A DNA stretch of 64,000 nt from Streptomyces exfoliatus (GTDB lineage Bacteria > Actinomycetota > Actinomycetes > Streptomycetales > Streptomycetaceae), in the NCBI RefSeq assembly GCF_000725545.1, contig NZ_JNZP01000010.1, positions 201,639 to 265,638 of the forward strand. The letters are read 5' to 3'. The notes under the pieces were generated by a model. That model searched no databases, was not told the DNA's origin, and worked only from the letters and a program-made list of their open reading frames with translations. Of this stretch, positions 24,649 through 34,107 are shown one piece after another (the stretch's first letter is position 1; each line of letters starts with the position of its first letter). The position numbers and the translations under genes are program-made.

Positions 24649-26355
24649 TCAGATCGGCACGATGTCCGGCGCGCCGAGCCGCGCGGCATCCGCGGTCAGG
24701 TCGTCGGGCTGCCGCTGCGACTCGCGTTCCGCCTGGACGCGCTTCTCGTAGTGCTCGACCTCCTTCGCGATCTGACGGTCGTCCCAGCCGAGGACCGGCG
24801 CCATGAGTTCCGCGCACTCCCGGGCGCTGAGCGTGCCCCGGTCGAAGGTCTCGATGGAGATCCTGGTCCGCCGGGTGAGCACGTCGTCGAGGTGGCGGGC
24901 CCCCTCGTGCGAGGCGGCGTAGACGATTTCGGCGCGGAGGTAGTCGTCGGCCGCCGCGAGCGGTTCGCCGAGCGAGGCATCCGCACGGACGAGGTCGAGG
25001 ATCTCCTCCGTCAGGGAGCCGTACCGGTTGAGGAGATGCTCGACCCGGACGACATGGAGACCGGTGCGCGCGGCGATCCTGGCCCGCGCGTTCCACAGGG
25101 CCCGGTAGCCCTCGGCGCCGAGCAGCGGAGTGTCCTCGGTGACGCACGGGGCGACACGCTGGTCGAGGCCGTGCACCGCCTCGTCGACGGCGTCCTTCGC
25201 CATGACGCGGTACGTCGTGTACTTGCCGCCGGCCACCACGACGAGACCGGGGACCGGGTGGGCGACGGTGTGTTCGCGCGACAGCTTGCTCGTGGCGTCC
25301 GACTCGCCGGCGAGCAGGGGCCGCAGGCCCGCGTAGACGCCCTGGACGTCGTCGCGGGTGAGAGGGGTGGCGAGCACCGTGTTCACGTGCTCCAGGAGGT
25401 AGTCGATGTCGGCGCTGGACGCGGCCGGGTGGGCCTTGTCGAGGTCCCATTCGGTGTCGGTGGTTCCGACGATCCAGTGACGTCCCCAGGGGATCACGAA
25501 GAGCACGGACTTCTCCGTGCGCAGGATCAGACCGGTGGCGGAGTGGATGCGGTCCTTGGGGACGACGAGGTGGATGCCCTTGGAGGCGCGGACGTGGAAC
25601 TGGCCGCGCTCCGCGATGAGTGCCTGGGTGTCGTCGGTCCACACCCCGGTGGCGTTGACGATCTGCTTCGCCCTGATCTCGTACGCGACACCGCCCTCGA
25701 CGTCCTGGACGCGGGCGCCGACGACCCGCTCGCCCTCCCGCAGGAAGCCGATGACGCGGGCCCTGCTGGCGGCCCGGGCGCCGTAGGAGGCGGCGGTGCG
25801 TACGAGGGTGGTGACGAAGCGGGCGTCGTCCATCTGGGCGTCGTAGTACTGGAGGGCGCCGACCAGGGCGTCCTTCTTGAGGCAGGGGGCGACGCGCAGG
25901 GCGTGGCGCCGGGAGAGGTGCCGGTGGACGGGGAGGCCGCGGCCGTGGCCCGAGGAGAGTGACATCGCGTCGTACAGCGCGACTCCGGAGCCGGCGTAGA
26001 ACCGCTCCCAGCCCTTGTGCTGGAGCGGATAGAGGAAGGGGACCGGCTTCACCAGGTGGGGCGCGAGCCGTTCGAGAAGCAGTCCGCGCTCCTTGAGGGC
26101 CTCCCTGACCAGGGCGAAGTCCAGCATCTCCAGGTAGCGCAGGCCGCCGTGGATGAGCTTGCTGGACCGGCTCGATGTGCCGGAGGCCCAGTCACGGGCC
26201 TCGACGATGCCGGTGGAGAGCCCTCTCGTGGCGGCGTCCAGCGCCGTTCCGGCGCCGACGACTCCCGCGCCGACGACCAGCACGTCCAGTTCGCGCTCCG
26301 CCATGGCCGCGAGCGCCTCCACGCGCTCGGTGGGTCCCAGTGTCGCTGTCCTCAC
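24649..26355 (-). CDS. glpD: Aerobic glycerol-3-phosphate dehydrogenase
   Basis: This 568-residue membrane-associated flavoenzyme oxidises sn-glycerol-3-phosphate to dihydroxyacetone phosphate and passes electrons to menaquinone. The FAD fingerprint is ELDVLVVGAGVVGAGTALDAATRG. Family motifs are SGTSSRSSKLIHGGLRYLE, ARFVTTLVRTAASYGA, NATGVWTD, SKGIHLVVPKDRI, VIPWGRHWIVGTTDT and VVAGGKYTTYRVMAKDAVD, with the C-terminal DUF-like helical domain near LTEEILDLVRADASLGEPL. The GTG at 26355 has GGGAGG nine bases upstream. A 46-residue longer frame exists but has an unlikely Arg/Val-rich composition. No glycerol kinase or transporter lies beside it. Confidence 0.95.
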   Translation of the reverse strand: MRTATLGPTERVEALAAMAERELDVLVVGAGVVGAGTALDAATRGLSTGIVEARDWASGTSSRSSKLIHGGLRYLEMLDFALVREALKERGLLLERLAPHLVKPVPFLYPLQHKGWERFYAGSGVALYDAMSLSSGHGRGLPVHRHLSRRHALRVAPCLKKDALVGALQYYDAQMDDARFVTTLVRTAASYGARAASRARVIGFLREGERVVGARVQDVEGGVAYEIRAKQIVNATGVWTDDTQALIAERGQFHVRASKGIHLVVPKDRIHSATGLILRTEKSVLFVIPWGRHWIVGTTDTEWDLDKAHPAASSADIDYLLEHVNTVLATPLTRDDVQGVYAGLRPLLAGESDATSKLSREHTVAHPVPGLVVVAGGKYTTYRVMAKDAVDEAVHGLDQRVAPCVTEDTPLLGAEGYRALWNARARIAARTGLHVVRVEHLLNRYGSLTEEILDLVRADASLGEPLAAADDYLRAEIVYAASHEGARHLDDVLTRRTRISIETFDRGTLSARECAELMAPVLGWDDRQIAKEVEHYEKRVQAERESQRQPDDLTADAARLGAPDIVPI

Positions 26356-26706
26356 GCTGCCGCCTCCCGTCGTCCCCCGTCTGTCCCGCACGAGCCGCAC
26401 GAACCGCACGAGCACGCGCCGCACGAGCCGTCGTACACGCACGAACCCAGCGCACACGAACCCGCGCACATGCCGCGAACCGGGCCCTTCCATGTGGTCC
26501 GGCTCACAGCTTGATTCTGGCCCGCCCCCGCGACTTCAGCCACCGCCTCGCCACCGACCTGTGGATAACACTCGACGACCTGCGGCCCCACAATGCCGCA
26601 TATCGGTCATATTTACGCCTAGTCTGACATTGCGCTCGACCCGTTCTGTCCACCAGGGCTTGCGCGTCGCGTCCCCTCCGGCTACTGGGAAGGACGGCCC
26701 ACCCCC
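26356..26706. other. Intergenic region with CGCACGARC repeats and whiD-like motif
   Basis: The stretch between divergent glpD and the dehydrogenase homologue holds four copies of a 9-base unit CGCACGA(G/A)C at 26387-26395, 26396-26404, 26405-26413 and 26420-26428, plus looser copies beyond. AT-richer sequence around 26560-26640 contains the motif at 26606-26629 and is probably the promoter of the plus-strand gene. No gene is seen. Confidence 0.5.
26606..26629 (+). promoter_or_regulatory. 24-base motif shared with the whiD promoter region
   Basis: GTCATATTTAC-N2-CTA-N-T-N2-GACA occurs here, 78 bases before the dehydrogenase homologue start. It occurs again at 33366-33389, 103 bases before whiD, on the same strand relative to the gene. 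Nineteen of 24 positions are identical without gaps. It is likely a shared regulator site; the regulator is unknown. Confidence 0.5.
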
Positions 26707-27948
26707 ATGCCCGCTGATCTCGCCGTCATCGGCCTCGGCCACCACGGACTCCCCCTCGCCCAGGCCGCCACCGCCGCAGGCGTCGACACCATCGGCTACG
26801 ACACCGATCCCCGCCCCGTCGCCGAACTCGCCGCCGGCCGGTCCCCGGTCGACGGCCCGCTGACCGTGCCCGAGATCCGCCGCATGCTCGCCGGCGGTTT
26901 CCGGCCGACCGCCGACCCCGCCGAACTCGGCCGGGTCCGTACCGCCGTCCTCTGCGCACCGACCCCCCTCGGCCCCGACCGCGCCCTGGACCTCACCGCC
27001 GTCACCGACGCGGCCCGCGCACTCGCCGCCCGGCTGCGCCCCCACACCACCGTCCTCCTGGAGTCCCCGGTCCCCCCGGGCACCACCGAGGGTCTGCTCC
27101 GCGAGCTCCTCGAGACGGGCTCCGGCCTCCGCGCCGGACGCGACTTCCACCTCGCGTACTCACCCGGCCGCCTCGACCCCGGCAGCCGTACACACGGCTT
27201 CGCCGGCACCCCCAAGGTCATCGGCGGCCTCACCCCGGCCTGCACCGAAGCGGCGGCCGCCTTCTACGGCCGGCTCACCGACAAGGTGGTACGCGCGCGT
27301 GGCCCCCGCGAGGCGGAGACGGTCAAGCTCCTGGAGACCAACTTCCGGCACGTCAACATCGCCCTGGTCAACGAGATGGCGGTCCTCTGCCACGAACTCG
27401 GCGTCGACCTGTGGGACGTCATCCGCTGCGCCGAGACCAAGCCCTTCGGCTTCCAGGCCTTCCGCCCCGGACCGGGGGTGGGCGGCCACGGCGTCCCCGT
27501 CGACACCGTCGGCGCCCACCGGCCGCTCCGCCTCGTCGAACTCGCGGGCCAGGTCAACGAACGCATGCCGCGGTACGTGGTCCAGCGCGCCGCCACCCTC
27601 CTGAACGAGCACGGCAAGTCGGCCCGCGGCGCCCGGATCCTCCTCCTGGGGATCACGTACAAGCCGGACCTCCCCGACCGCCAGGGCTCCCCCGCCGACG
27701 AGATCGCCCGCCGCCTCATGGACCTGGGCGCGGCCGTCAGCTACCACGACCCGCACGTCCCGGACTGGCGCGTCCGCGAACTCCCCGTCCCGCGCGCCGA
27801 CTCCCTCTACGAGGCCGCCGCCCACGCCGACCTGACGGTCCTTCTCCAGCACCACCGCACGTACGACCTCCAGGGCCTCTCCGTGAAGGCCCAACTCCTC
27901 CTCGACACCCGAGGCGCCACCCCGGGCGGCGCCGCCCACCGGCTCTGA
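26707..27948 (+). CDS. Nucleotide-sugar dehydrogenase homologue lacking catalytic Cys
   Basis: This 413-residue protein has the fold of UDP-glucose/UDP-ManNAc dehydrogenases. The NAD-binding domain starts DLAVIGLGHHGLPLAQAATAAG. The central domain keeps the Lys of ETVKLLETNFRHVNIALVNEM, and the C-terminal domain has LGITYKPDLPDRQGSPADEI. Two catalytic positions are changed. The loop normally GPGVGGHCxPVDP reads GPGVGGHGVPVDT, so Gly262 replaces Cys, and the usual SPER motif reads SPGRLDPG, so Glu is lost. The four-electron oxidation by the normal mechanism should therefore fail. It may be a two-electron dehydrogenase, a regulator or a decayed copy. Codon usage is normal and the frame is intact. 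Confidence 0.88.
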   Translation: MPADLAVIGLGHHGLPLAQAATAAGVDTIGYDTDPRPVAELAAGRSPVDGPLTVPEIRRMLAGGFRPTADPAELGRVRTAVLCAPTPLGPDRALDLTAVTDAARALAARLRPHTTVLLESPVPPGTTEGLLRELLETGSGLRAGRDFHLAYSPGRLDPGSRTHGFAGTPKVIGGLTPACTEAAAAFYGRLTDKVVRARGPREAETVKLLETNFRHVNIALVNEMAVLCHELGVDLWDVIRCAETKPFGFQAFRPGPGVGGHGVPVDTVGAHRPLRLVELAGQVNERMPRYVVQRAATLLNEHGKSARGARILLLGITYKPDLPDRQGSPADEIARRLMDLGAAVSYHDPHVPDWRVRELPVPRADSLYEAAAHADLTVLLQHHRTYDLQGLSVKAQLLLDTRGATPGGAAHRL

Positions 27949-28165
27949 GGCGGGCCCGCAAAAGGCCTATGCCGTTGTCATGAGCAACTGCTAGCCTCCG
28001 GGACCACCGCGCGCACCGTCCCACGCGCGCACCGTCCCGGGGGCCGTACGGGCCCTGGTCGGGTTCGGGATCGTCCTCGCGCCGCTGGTCGCGGCGCTCA
28101 CCGGCTGACGCGCCTTCAAGCCCAGCCGTTCCACGTGCTTCACCGTTCCCTGGGGGGATCCACAG

Positions 28166-28660
28166 ATGAGCCAGCCCGTTCCGCCGCCGCCCGGCAACCC
28201 GTTCGCCGGCGGCGCCGCACCCGAGCCCTACCCGATGGCACCGCCGCCCGCGCCAGTCCGCGACAACGTGGGGCTCGGCCTGCTGGCCGCCCTGGTCGCG
28301 GGGCTCGTCGCGGGCGGGATCTACGGAGCCGTCATGGGCGGCATCGAGCGGGAGATCGGCTGGGCCGCCATCGGTGTCGGCTTCCTCGTCGGTCTCGCCG
28401 CCGGCAAGGTGGGCGGCCGCAACCCCGTCCTGCCGATCGCCAGCGCGGTGCTGTCCCTCGGCGCCGTCTACCTCGGCCAGCTCGTGGGCATCGCGGTCAT
28501 GGTCGCCAAGGAGCTGAACATCTCCGCCACGGACGTGTTCCTGAACGAGTTCGGGCCGCTGACCGAGGCCTGGAACGAGGGCAAGGACGCCATGACGTTC
28601 CTGTTCATCGCCCTGGCCGCCTTCGCCGCGTTCTCGGCGGCCAAGAAGTCCGCCCGATAG
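28166..28660 (+). CDS. Conserved membrane protein of unknown function
   Basis: This 164-residue protein has a Pro-rich cytosolic leader (about 1-32), then four hydrophobic segments at about 36-58, 63-82, 88-112 and 140-158 (LGLLAALVAGLVAGGIYGAV; GWAAIGVGFLVGLAAGKVGG; IASAVLSLGAVYLGQLVGIAVM; FLFIALAAFAAFSAA). The loop before the last helix is acidic (FLNEFGPLTEAWNEGKD). No catalytic motif is seen. It is convergent with guaB3 across a strong terminator. Confidence 0.8.
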   Translation: MSQPVPPPPGNPFAGGAAPEPYPMAPPPAPVRDNVGLGLLAALVAGLVAGGIYGAVMGGIEREIGWAAIGVGFLVGLAAGKVGGRNPVLPIASAVLSLGAVYLGQLVGIAVMVAKELNISATDVFLNEFGPLTEAWNEGKDAMTFLFIALAAFAAFSAAKKSAR

Positions 28661-28672
28661 CCCCGGAACACG

Positions 28673-28708
28673 CGAGGGGCCCCGCACCACCCGGTGCGGG
28701 GCCCCTCG
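28673..28708. terminator. Bidirectional terminator between convergent genes
   Basis: A perfect 16-base-pair stem (28673-28688 and 28693-28708, loop ACCC) lies between the membrane protein gene (ends 28660) and guaB3 (ends 28727). It can serve both strands. Confidence 0.8.
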
Positions 28709-28726
28709 TGCGCGTACAGGACGACG

Positions 28727-29851
28727 TCAGCGCTTGTGCTGCGCGTCCGCGACCGTGACCTCGACGCGCTGGAACTCCTTGAGCTCGCTGTAGCCGGTCG
28801 TGGCCATCGCGCGGCGCAGGGCGCCGAAGAAGTTCATCGAGCCGTCCGGGATGTGCGACGGGCCCGCGAGGATCTCCTCGGTGGTGCCGACGATGCCCAG
28901 GTCGACCAGCTTGCCGCGCGGCACGTCCTCGTGGACGGCCTCCATGCCCCAGTGGTGGCCCTTGCCGGGCGCGTCCGTGGCGCGGGCCAGCGGGGAGCCG
29001 ATCATGACCGAGTCGGCGCCGCAGGCGATGGCCTTCGGGAGGTCGCCGGACCAGCCGACGCCGCCGTCGGCGATGACGTGCACGTACCGGCCGCCGGACT
29101 CGTCCATGTAGTCGCGGCGGGCCGCGGCCACGTCGGCGACCGCGGTCGCCATCGGGACCTGGATGCCGAGCACGTTACGGGTGGTGTGCGCGGCACCGCC
29201 GCCGAAGCCGACGAGGACACCCGCCGCGCCGGTGCGCATCAGGTGCAGGGCCGCGGTGTACGTGGCGCAGCCACCGACGATGACCGGGACGTCCAGCTCG
29301 TAGATGAACTGCTTCAGGTTCAGCGGCTCCGCGGCGCCGGAGACGTGCTCGGCGGAGACCGTCGTGCCGCGGATGACGAAGATGTCCACGCCGGCGTCGA
29401 CGACGGCCTTGGAGAACTGCGCGGTGCGCTGCGGCGAGAGCGCGGCGGCGGTGACGACACCGGAGTCGCGCACCTCCTTGATGCGCTGCCCGATCAGCTC
29501 TTCCTTGATCGGGGCGGCGTAGATCTCCTGCAGACGGCGGGTCGCGGTCGCCTCGTCCATCTCGGCGATCTCGTCGAGCAGCGGCTGCGGGTCCTCGTAC
29601 CGGGTCCAGAGACCCTCCAGGTTCAGGACGCCGAGGCCGCCCAGCTCGCCGATCCGGATGGCGGTCTGCGGCGACACGACCGAGTCCATGGGAGCGGCCA
29701 GGAACGGCAGCTCGAACCGGTAGGCGTCGATCTGCCAGGCGATCGAGACCTCCTTCGGGTCCCGGGTGCGCCGGCTCGGGACGACGGCGATGTCGTCGAA
29801 CGCGTACGCCCTGCGGCCGCGCTTGCCGCGCCCGATCTCGATCTCAGTCAC
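28727..29851 (-). CDS. guaB3: GuaB3-family IMP dehydrogenase-related protein
   Basis: This 374-residue TIM-barrel protein of the IMPDH/GMPR superfamily lacks CBS domains. FDDIAVVPSRRT and FLAAPMDSVVSPQTAIRIGELGGLGVLNLEGLW are typical. The active-site loop that in GuaB reads GPGSICTTR is replaced around VPVIVGGCATYTAALHLM and LVGFGGGAAHTTRNVLGI, so IMPDH activity is doubtful. From recent work on cyanobacteria, GuaB3 can act as a GMP reductase. Whether that applies here is inference. It lies 106 bases downstream of guaB on the same strand with a terminator-like hairpin between. GTG start at 29851. Confidence 0.9.
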   Translation of the reverse strand: MTEIEIGRGKRGRRAYAFDDIAVVPSRRTRDPKEVSIAWQIDAYRFELPFLAAPMDSVVSPQTAIRIGELGGLGVLNLEGLWTRYEDPQPLLDEIAEMDEATATRRLQEIYAAPIKEELIGQRIKEVRDSGVVTAAALSPQRTAQFSKAVVDAGVDIFVIRGTTVSAEHVSGAAEPLNLKQFIYELDVPVIVGGCATYTAALHLMRTGAAGVLVGFGGGAAHTTRNVLGIQVPMATAVADVAAARRDYMDESGGRYVHVIADGGVGWSGDLPKAIACGADSVMIGSPLARATDAPGKGHHWGMEAVHEDVPRGKLVDLGIVGTTEEILAGPSHIPDGSMNFFGALRRAMATTGYSELKEFQRVEVTVADAQHKR

Positions 29852-29908
29852 GATGTGTGGCCTTTCCCTCTACGTCTGCGCCTACCAGTATCCCCGACAC
29901 AAGCGTGA

Positions 29909-29942
29909 GGGGCGGCTCCGGCCACATGCCGGAACCGCCCCC
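29909..29942 (-). terminator. Hairpin between guaB and guaB3
   Basis: A 14-base-pair stem with one mismatch (GGGGCGGCTCCGGC at 29909-29922, loop CACAT, GCCGGAACCGCCCC at 29928-29941) lies just after the guaB stop on the minus strand. It may terminate or attenuate transcription into guaB3. Confidence 0.6.
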
Positions 29943-29957
29943 ACGCGTCGCGCTGTG

Positions 29958-31502
<1,545 letters not shown>

Positions 31503-31600
31503 CTAACGGGCTGAAGCGGTGTCTCATTCCACGATCAAGATCAGCGGAAACCTTTGGACGTTCGCACGTGTACGAAAGGGACGACAAGCCCCAGTGAGTC

Positions 31601-32293
31601 TTACTGCTCGGCCAGCGCCCTGAGCCGGCTGAGCGCGCGGTGCTGGGCGACCCGGACGGCGCCCGGGGACATGCCGAGCATCTGGCCGGTCTCCTCGGCG
31701 GTCAGTCCGACCGCGACGCGGAGCACGAGCAGTTCGCGCTGGTTCTCCGGGAGGTTGGCGAGCAGCTTCTTGGCCCACTCGGCGTCGTCGCTGAGGAGCG
31801 CGCGCTCCTCGGGGCCGAGGGAGTCGTCGGGCCGCTCGGGCATCTCGTCGGAGGGCACGGCCGTGGATCCGGGGTGCCGCATGGCGGCGCGCTGGAGGTC
31901 GGCGACCTTGTGACCGGCGATGGCGAAGACGAAGGCCTCGAAGGGCCTGCCCGTGTCCTTGTAGCGCGGCAGCGCCATCAGGACGGCGACGCAGACTTCC
32001 TGGGCCAGGTCCTCGACGAAGTGCCGGGCGTCGCCGGGCAGCCGGTTGAGGCGGGTGCGGCAGTACCGCAGGGCGAGCGGGTGCACGCGGGCGAGCAGGT
32101 CGTGCGTGGCCTGCGCGTCACCGTCGACCGCGCGATGGACGAGCGCGCCGATCTCCCCTTGCCCGGCAGGCATGGGGGAACCCACGGTCTCGTCGTCGCG
32201 CATCGCTCCATGGTGCCCCGACGCCTCTGCGTTCGCGGCACCGCGTCCGTAGTTGTGCACCGAAGCGTTATGAGCAGGTGCGCCGGAGCTCAT
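31601..32293 (-). CDS. ECF sigma factor, SigD/ShbA type
   Basis: This sigma-70 family ECF factor has about 230 residues. Region 2 reads [63 protein letters not shown] and region 4 reads [45 protein letters not shown], separated by an acidic linker. It resembles mycobacterial SigD, which also neighbours guaB and a WhiB gene. From memory, the Streptomyces orthologue at this locus is ShbA, which drives transcription of the principal sigma gene hrdB; I hold that name with only moderate confidence. Several starts are possible. The ATG at 32293 is chosen because GGGAGGGG lies upstream at suitable spacing. Confidence 0.9.
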   Translation of the reverse strand: MSSGAPAHNASVHNYGRGAANAEASGHHGAMRDDETVGSPMPAGQGEIGALVHRAVDGDAQATHDLLARVHPLALRYCRTRLNRLPGDARHFVEDLAQEVCVAVLMALPRYKDTGRPFEAFVFAIAGHKVADLQRAAMRHPGSTAVPSDEMPERPDDSLGPEERALLSDDAEWAKKLLANLPENQRELLVLRVAVGLTAEETGQMLGMSPGAVRVAQHRALSRLRALAEQ

Positions 32294-32446
32294 ATCCCGC
32301 GCCCTCCCCTCCCGCTCGATCGACTCGTCCCCGAGGAACTCCACACCTCAAGGATGCGGCATAGCGCGGGGAAGTGACACAAGCCCACCCCGTCCAGCCC
32401 ACGACGGACGCGGACGAGGACGGGGATGTGGCAGGTGACCTGCGAT

Positions 32447-33058
32447 TCAGCGGACCAGGCCCCAGCGGAATCCGAGGGCGACCGCGTGCGCCCGGTCGGA
32501 GGCGCCCAGCTTCTTGAAGAGGCGCCGGGCGTGGGTCTTGACGGTGTCCTCGGACAGGAACAGCTCGCGTCCGATCTCCGCGTTGGACCTGCCGTGGCTC
32601 ATGCCTTCGAGGACCTGGATCTCACGCGCGGTGAGGGTGGGCGCGGCGCCCATCTCGGCCGAACGGAGCCGGCGCGGCGCGAGCCGCCAGGTCGGGTCGG
32701 CCAGCGCCTGGGTGACGGTGGCCCGCAGTTCGGCGCGCGAGGCGTCCTTGTGCAGGTAGCCGCGGGCGCCGGCGGCGACCGCGAGGGCGACGCCGTCGAG
32801 GTCCTCGGCGACGGTGAGCATGATGATGCGGGCGCCGGGGTCCGCGGAGAGCAGCCGGCGGACGGTCTCCACGCCGCCCAGACCGGGCATGCGTACGTCC
32901 ATCAGAATCAGGTCCGAGCGGTCCGCGCCCCAGCGGCGGAGGACTTCCTCGCCGTTGGCCGCGGTGGTCACGCGCTCGACGCCGGGCACGGTCGCGACCG
33001 CGCGGCGAAGCGCCTCTCGGGCAAGCGGGGAGTCGTCGCAGACGAGGACGGATGTCAT
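32447..33058 (-). CDS. bldM: Developmental response regulator BldM
   Basis: This 203-residue NarL/FixJ-type atypical response regulator is needed for aerial mycelium and sporulation in Streptomyces. The receiver has CDDSPLAREALRR, Asp54 in ILMDVRMPGLGGVE and Lys in GYLHKDASRAE. The HTH reads LTAREIQVLEGMSHGRSNAEIGRE, then LSEDTVKTHARRLFKKL. BldM is known to work without phosphorylation, as a homodimer or with WhiI. The protein matches the BldM sequence as I remember it essentially throughout. It is divergent from whiD, and its promoter carries a sigma-BldN signature (33192-33219). Confidence 0.97.
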   Translation of the reverse strand: MTSVLVCDDSPLAREALRRAVATVPGVERVTTAANGEEVLRRWGADRSDLILMDVRMPGLGGVETVRRLLSADPGARIIMLTVAEDLDGVALAVAAGARGYLHKDASRAELRATVTQALADPTWRLAPRRLRSAEMGAAPTLTAREIQVLEGMSHGRSNAEIGRELFLSEDTVKTHARRLFKKLGASDRAHAVALGFRWGLVR

Positions 33059-33191
33059 GCGTGACCTCCGCGGCTCTCGCAGCTGTTGCGCGTCACCTTG
33101 AGCCTCCAGGGCTGTACGTAATCGTCACCTGTGCGATTGACGCTCTCGGACACCTGCCCGATCGCTTGTTCCTTCAACCGCCTCCGCAGAC

Positions 33192-33219
33192 TCAACGACG
33201 GTCACTCGAAAGAGTTACG
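33192..33219 (-). promoter_or_regulatory. Sigma-BldN-dependent promoter of bldM
   Basis: On the minus strand CGTAAC (33219-33214), a 16-base spacer and CGTTGA (33197-33192) match the published sigma-BldN target consensus at the bldM promoter exactly. The predicted transcription start is about 125 bases upstream of the bldM ATG. Confidence 0.88.
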
Positions 33220-33365
33220 GGTCGGATGGCAGCGTTCGGCACTCTACGTGAGGGGACGTGCGCGGAGGAGAGCGACGCGAGCCTTCTGCCCAGCATCGAA
33301 AGGTACTGCCCCATTTAGCGGGTTTTCTTCCCTTTTCGCGGTGTCTGTGGCTAGATTCGCAATGA

Positions 33366-33389
33366 GTCATATTTACATCTACTTAGACA
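33366..33389 (+). promoter_or_regulatory. 24-base motif ahead of whiD, repeated at 26606
   Basis: Second copy of GTCATATTTAC-N2-CTA-N-T-N2-GACA, 103 bases before the whiD ATG. See the entry at 26606-26629. It lies in the AT-rich part of the bldM-whiD intergenic region. Confidence 0.5.
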
Positions 33390-33491
33390 GTAGGTGTACC
33401 GACCGGACCTGTCGGGACCCGAGGAACCCCGGCGCGCAGCCATCCACCCGCCCACCTATCCGTTCGACACGGTTTCAAGGGGACAAGCGCA

Positions 33492-33899
33492 ATGGCAGAT
33501 TTCTCCCGCCTTCCCGGACCCAACGCCGATCTGTGGGACTGGCAACTGCTCGCGGCCTGCCGCGGAGTCGACAGCTCCCTGTTCTTCCACCCCGAGGGAG
33601 AGCGCGGCGCGGCACGGAGTGCGCGTGAGAACTCGGCGAAAGAGGTCTGCATGCGGTGCCCGGTACGCGCGGAGTGCGCGGCTCACGCACTCGCCGTGCG
33701 GGAGCCCTACGACGTATGGGGCGGCCTCACCGAGGACGAACGCGAAGAGCTCATGGGACGCGCGCGCAATCGCCTGATCACCGCGGCTCCGACAACATCG
33801 TCGGCATCGTCGGCGTCGTCGGTCGCGTCCATGACCTCCGTGACATCCATGACGACATCGGCGTCGGCAGCGGGCCGGCCATCTGTGGAGCGCATGTGA
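33492..33899 (+). CDS. whiD: WhiB-family [4Fe-4S] sporulation regulator WhiD
   Basis: This 135-residue Wbl protein is required late in sporulation septation and spore maturation. The four cluster cysteines are Cys23, Cys53, Cys56 and Cys62 (AACRGVD; EVCMRCPVRAECAAH). The turn DVWGGLT and basic RARNRL are the typical C-terminal elements. Wbl proteins act by binding region 4 of the principal sigma factor. The ATG at 33492 follows AAGGGGAC. The Ser/Thr/Ala-rich tail after residue 98 is longer than in S. coelicolor WhiD as I recall it and may be species-specific. Divergent from bldM. Confidence 0.96.
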   Translation: MADFSRLPGPNADLWDWQLLAACRGVDSSLFFHPEGERGAARSARENSAKEVCMRCPVRAECAAHALAVREPYDVWGGLTEDEREELMGRARNRLITAAPTTSSASSASSVASMTSVTSMTTSASAAGRPSVERM

Positions 33900-34051
33900 A
33901 GGAACGTTTCTTCATGTAACTAAGGGGCAGAACCGCGTAACGGCAGCACCGCGCCCACGCGCGCGTCGCGTGATTTCCCTTCGCGCGCGTGGCGGCGGGA
34001 CCCGTGTCCAGGCGCGCGTGGCGACCCGATCCGTCTTTACGCGCCGTCACC

Positions 34052-34107
34052 CGGCGCCGACTCGTATCGACGCGCGCGTCACGGCGCCGACTCGTATCTA
34101 CGCGCGC
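34052..34107. repeat. Tandem direct repeat, period 30
   Basis: CGGCGCCGACTCGTATC-N-ACGCGCGC occurs at 34052-34077 and again at 34082-34107 with one changed base. The second copy overlaps the last codons of the LysR gene. Further CGCGCGTGGCG-like pieces lie at 33955-34020. Confidence 0.7.

Larger units (their letters stand above)
33059..33491. other. Divergent bldM-whiD regulatory region; no gene
   Basis: These 433 bases separate bldM and whiD. They hold the sigma-BldN promoter of bldM (33192-33219) and the 24-base motif shared with another promoter (33366-33389). A pair of inverted CTAC/GTAG half-sites (about 33379-33392) overlaps that motif. The AT-richer stretch at 33310-33410 is likely to contain the whiD promoter(s), but no clear -35/-10 pair could be fixed. 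Confidence 0.6.
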
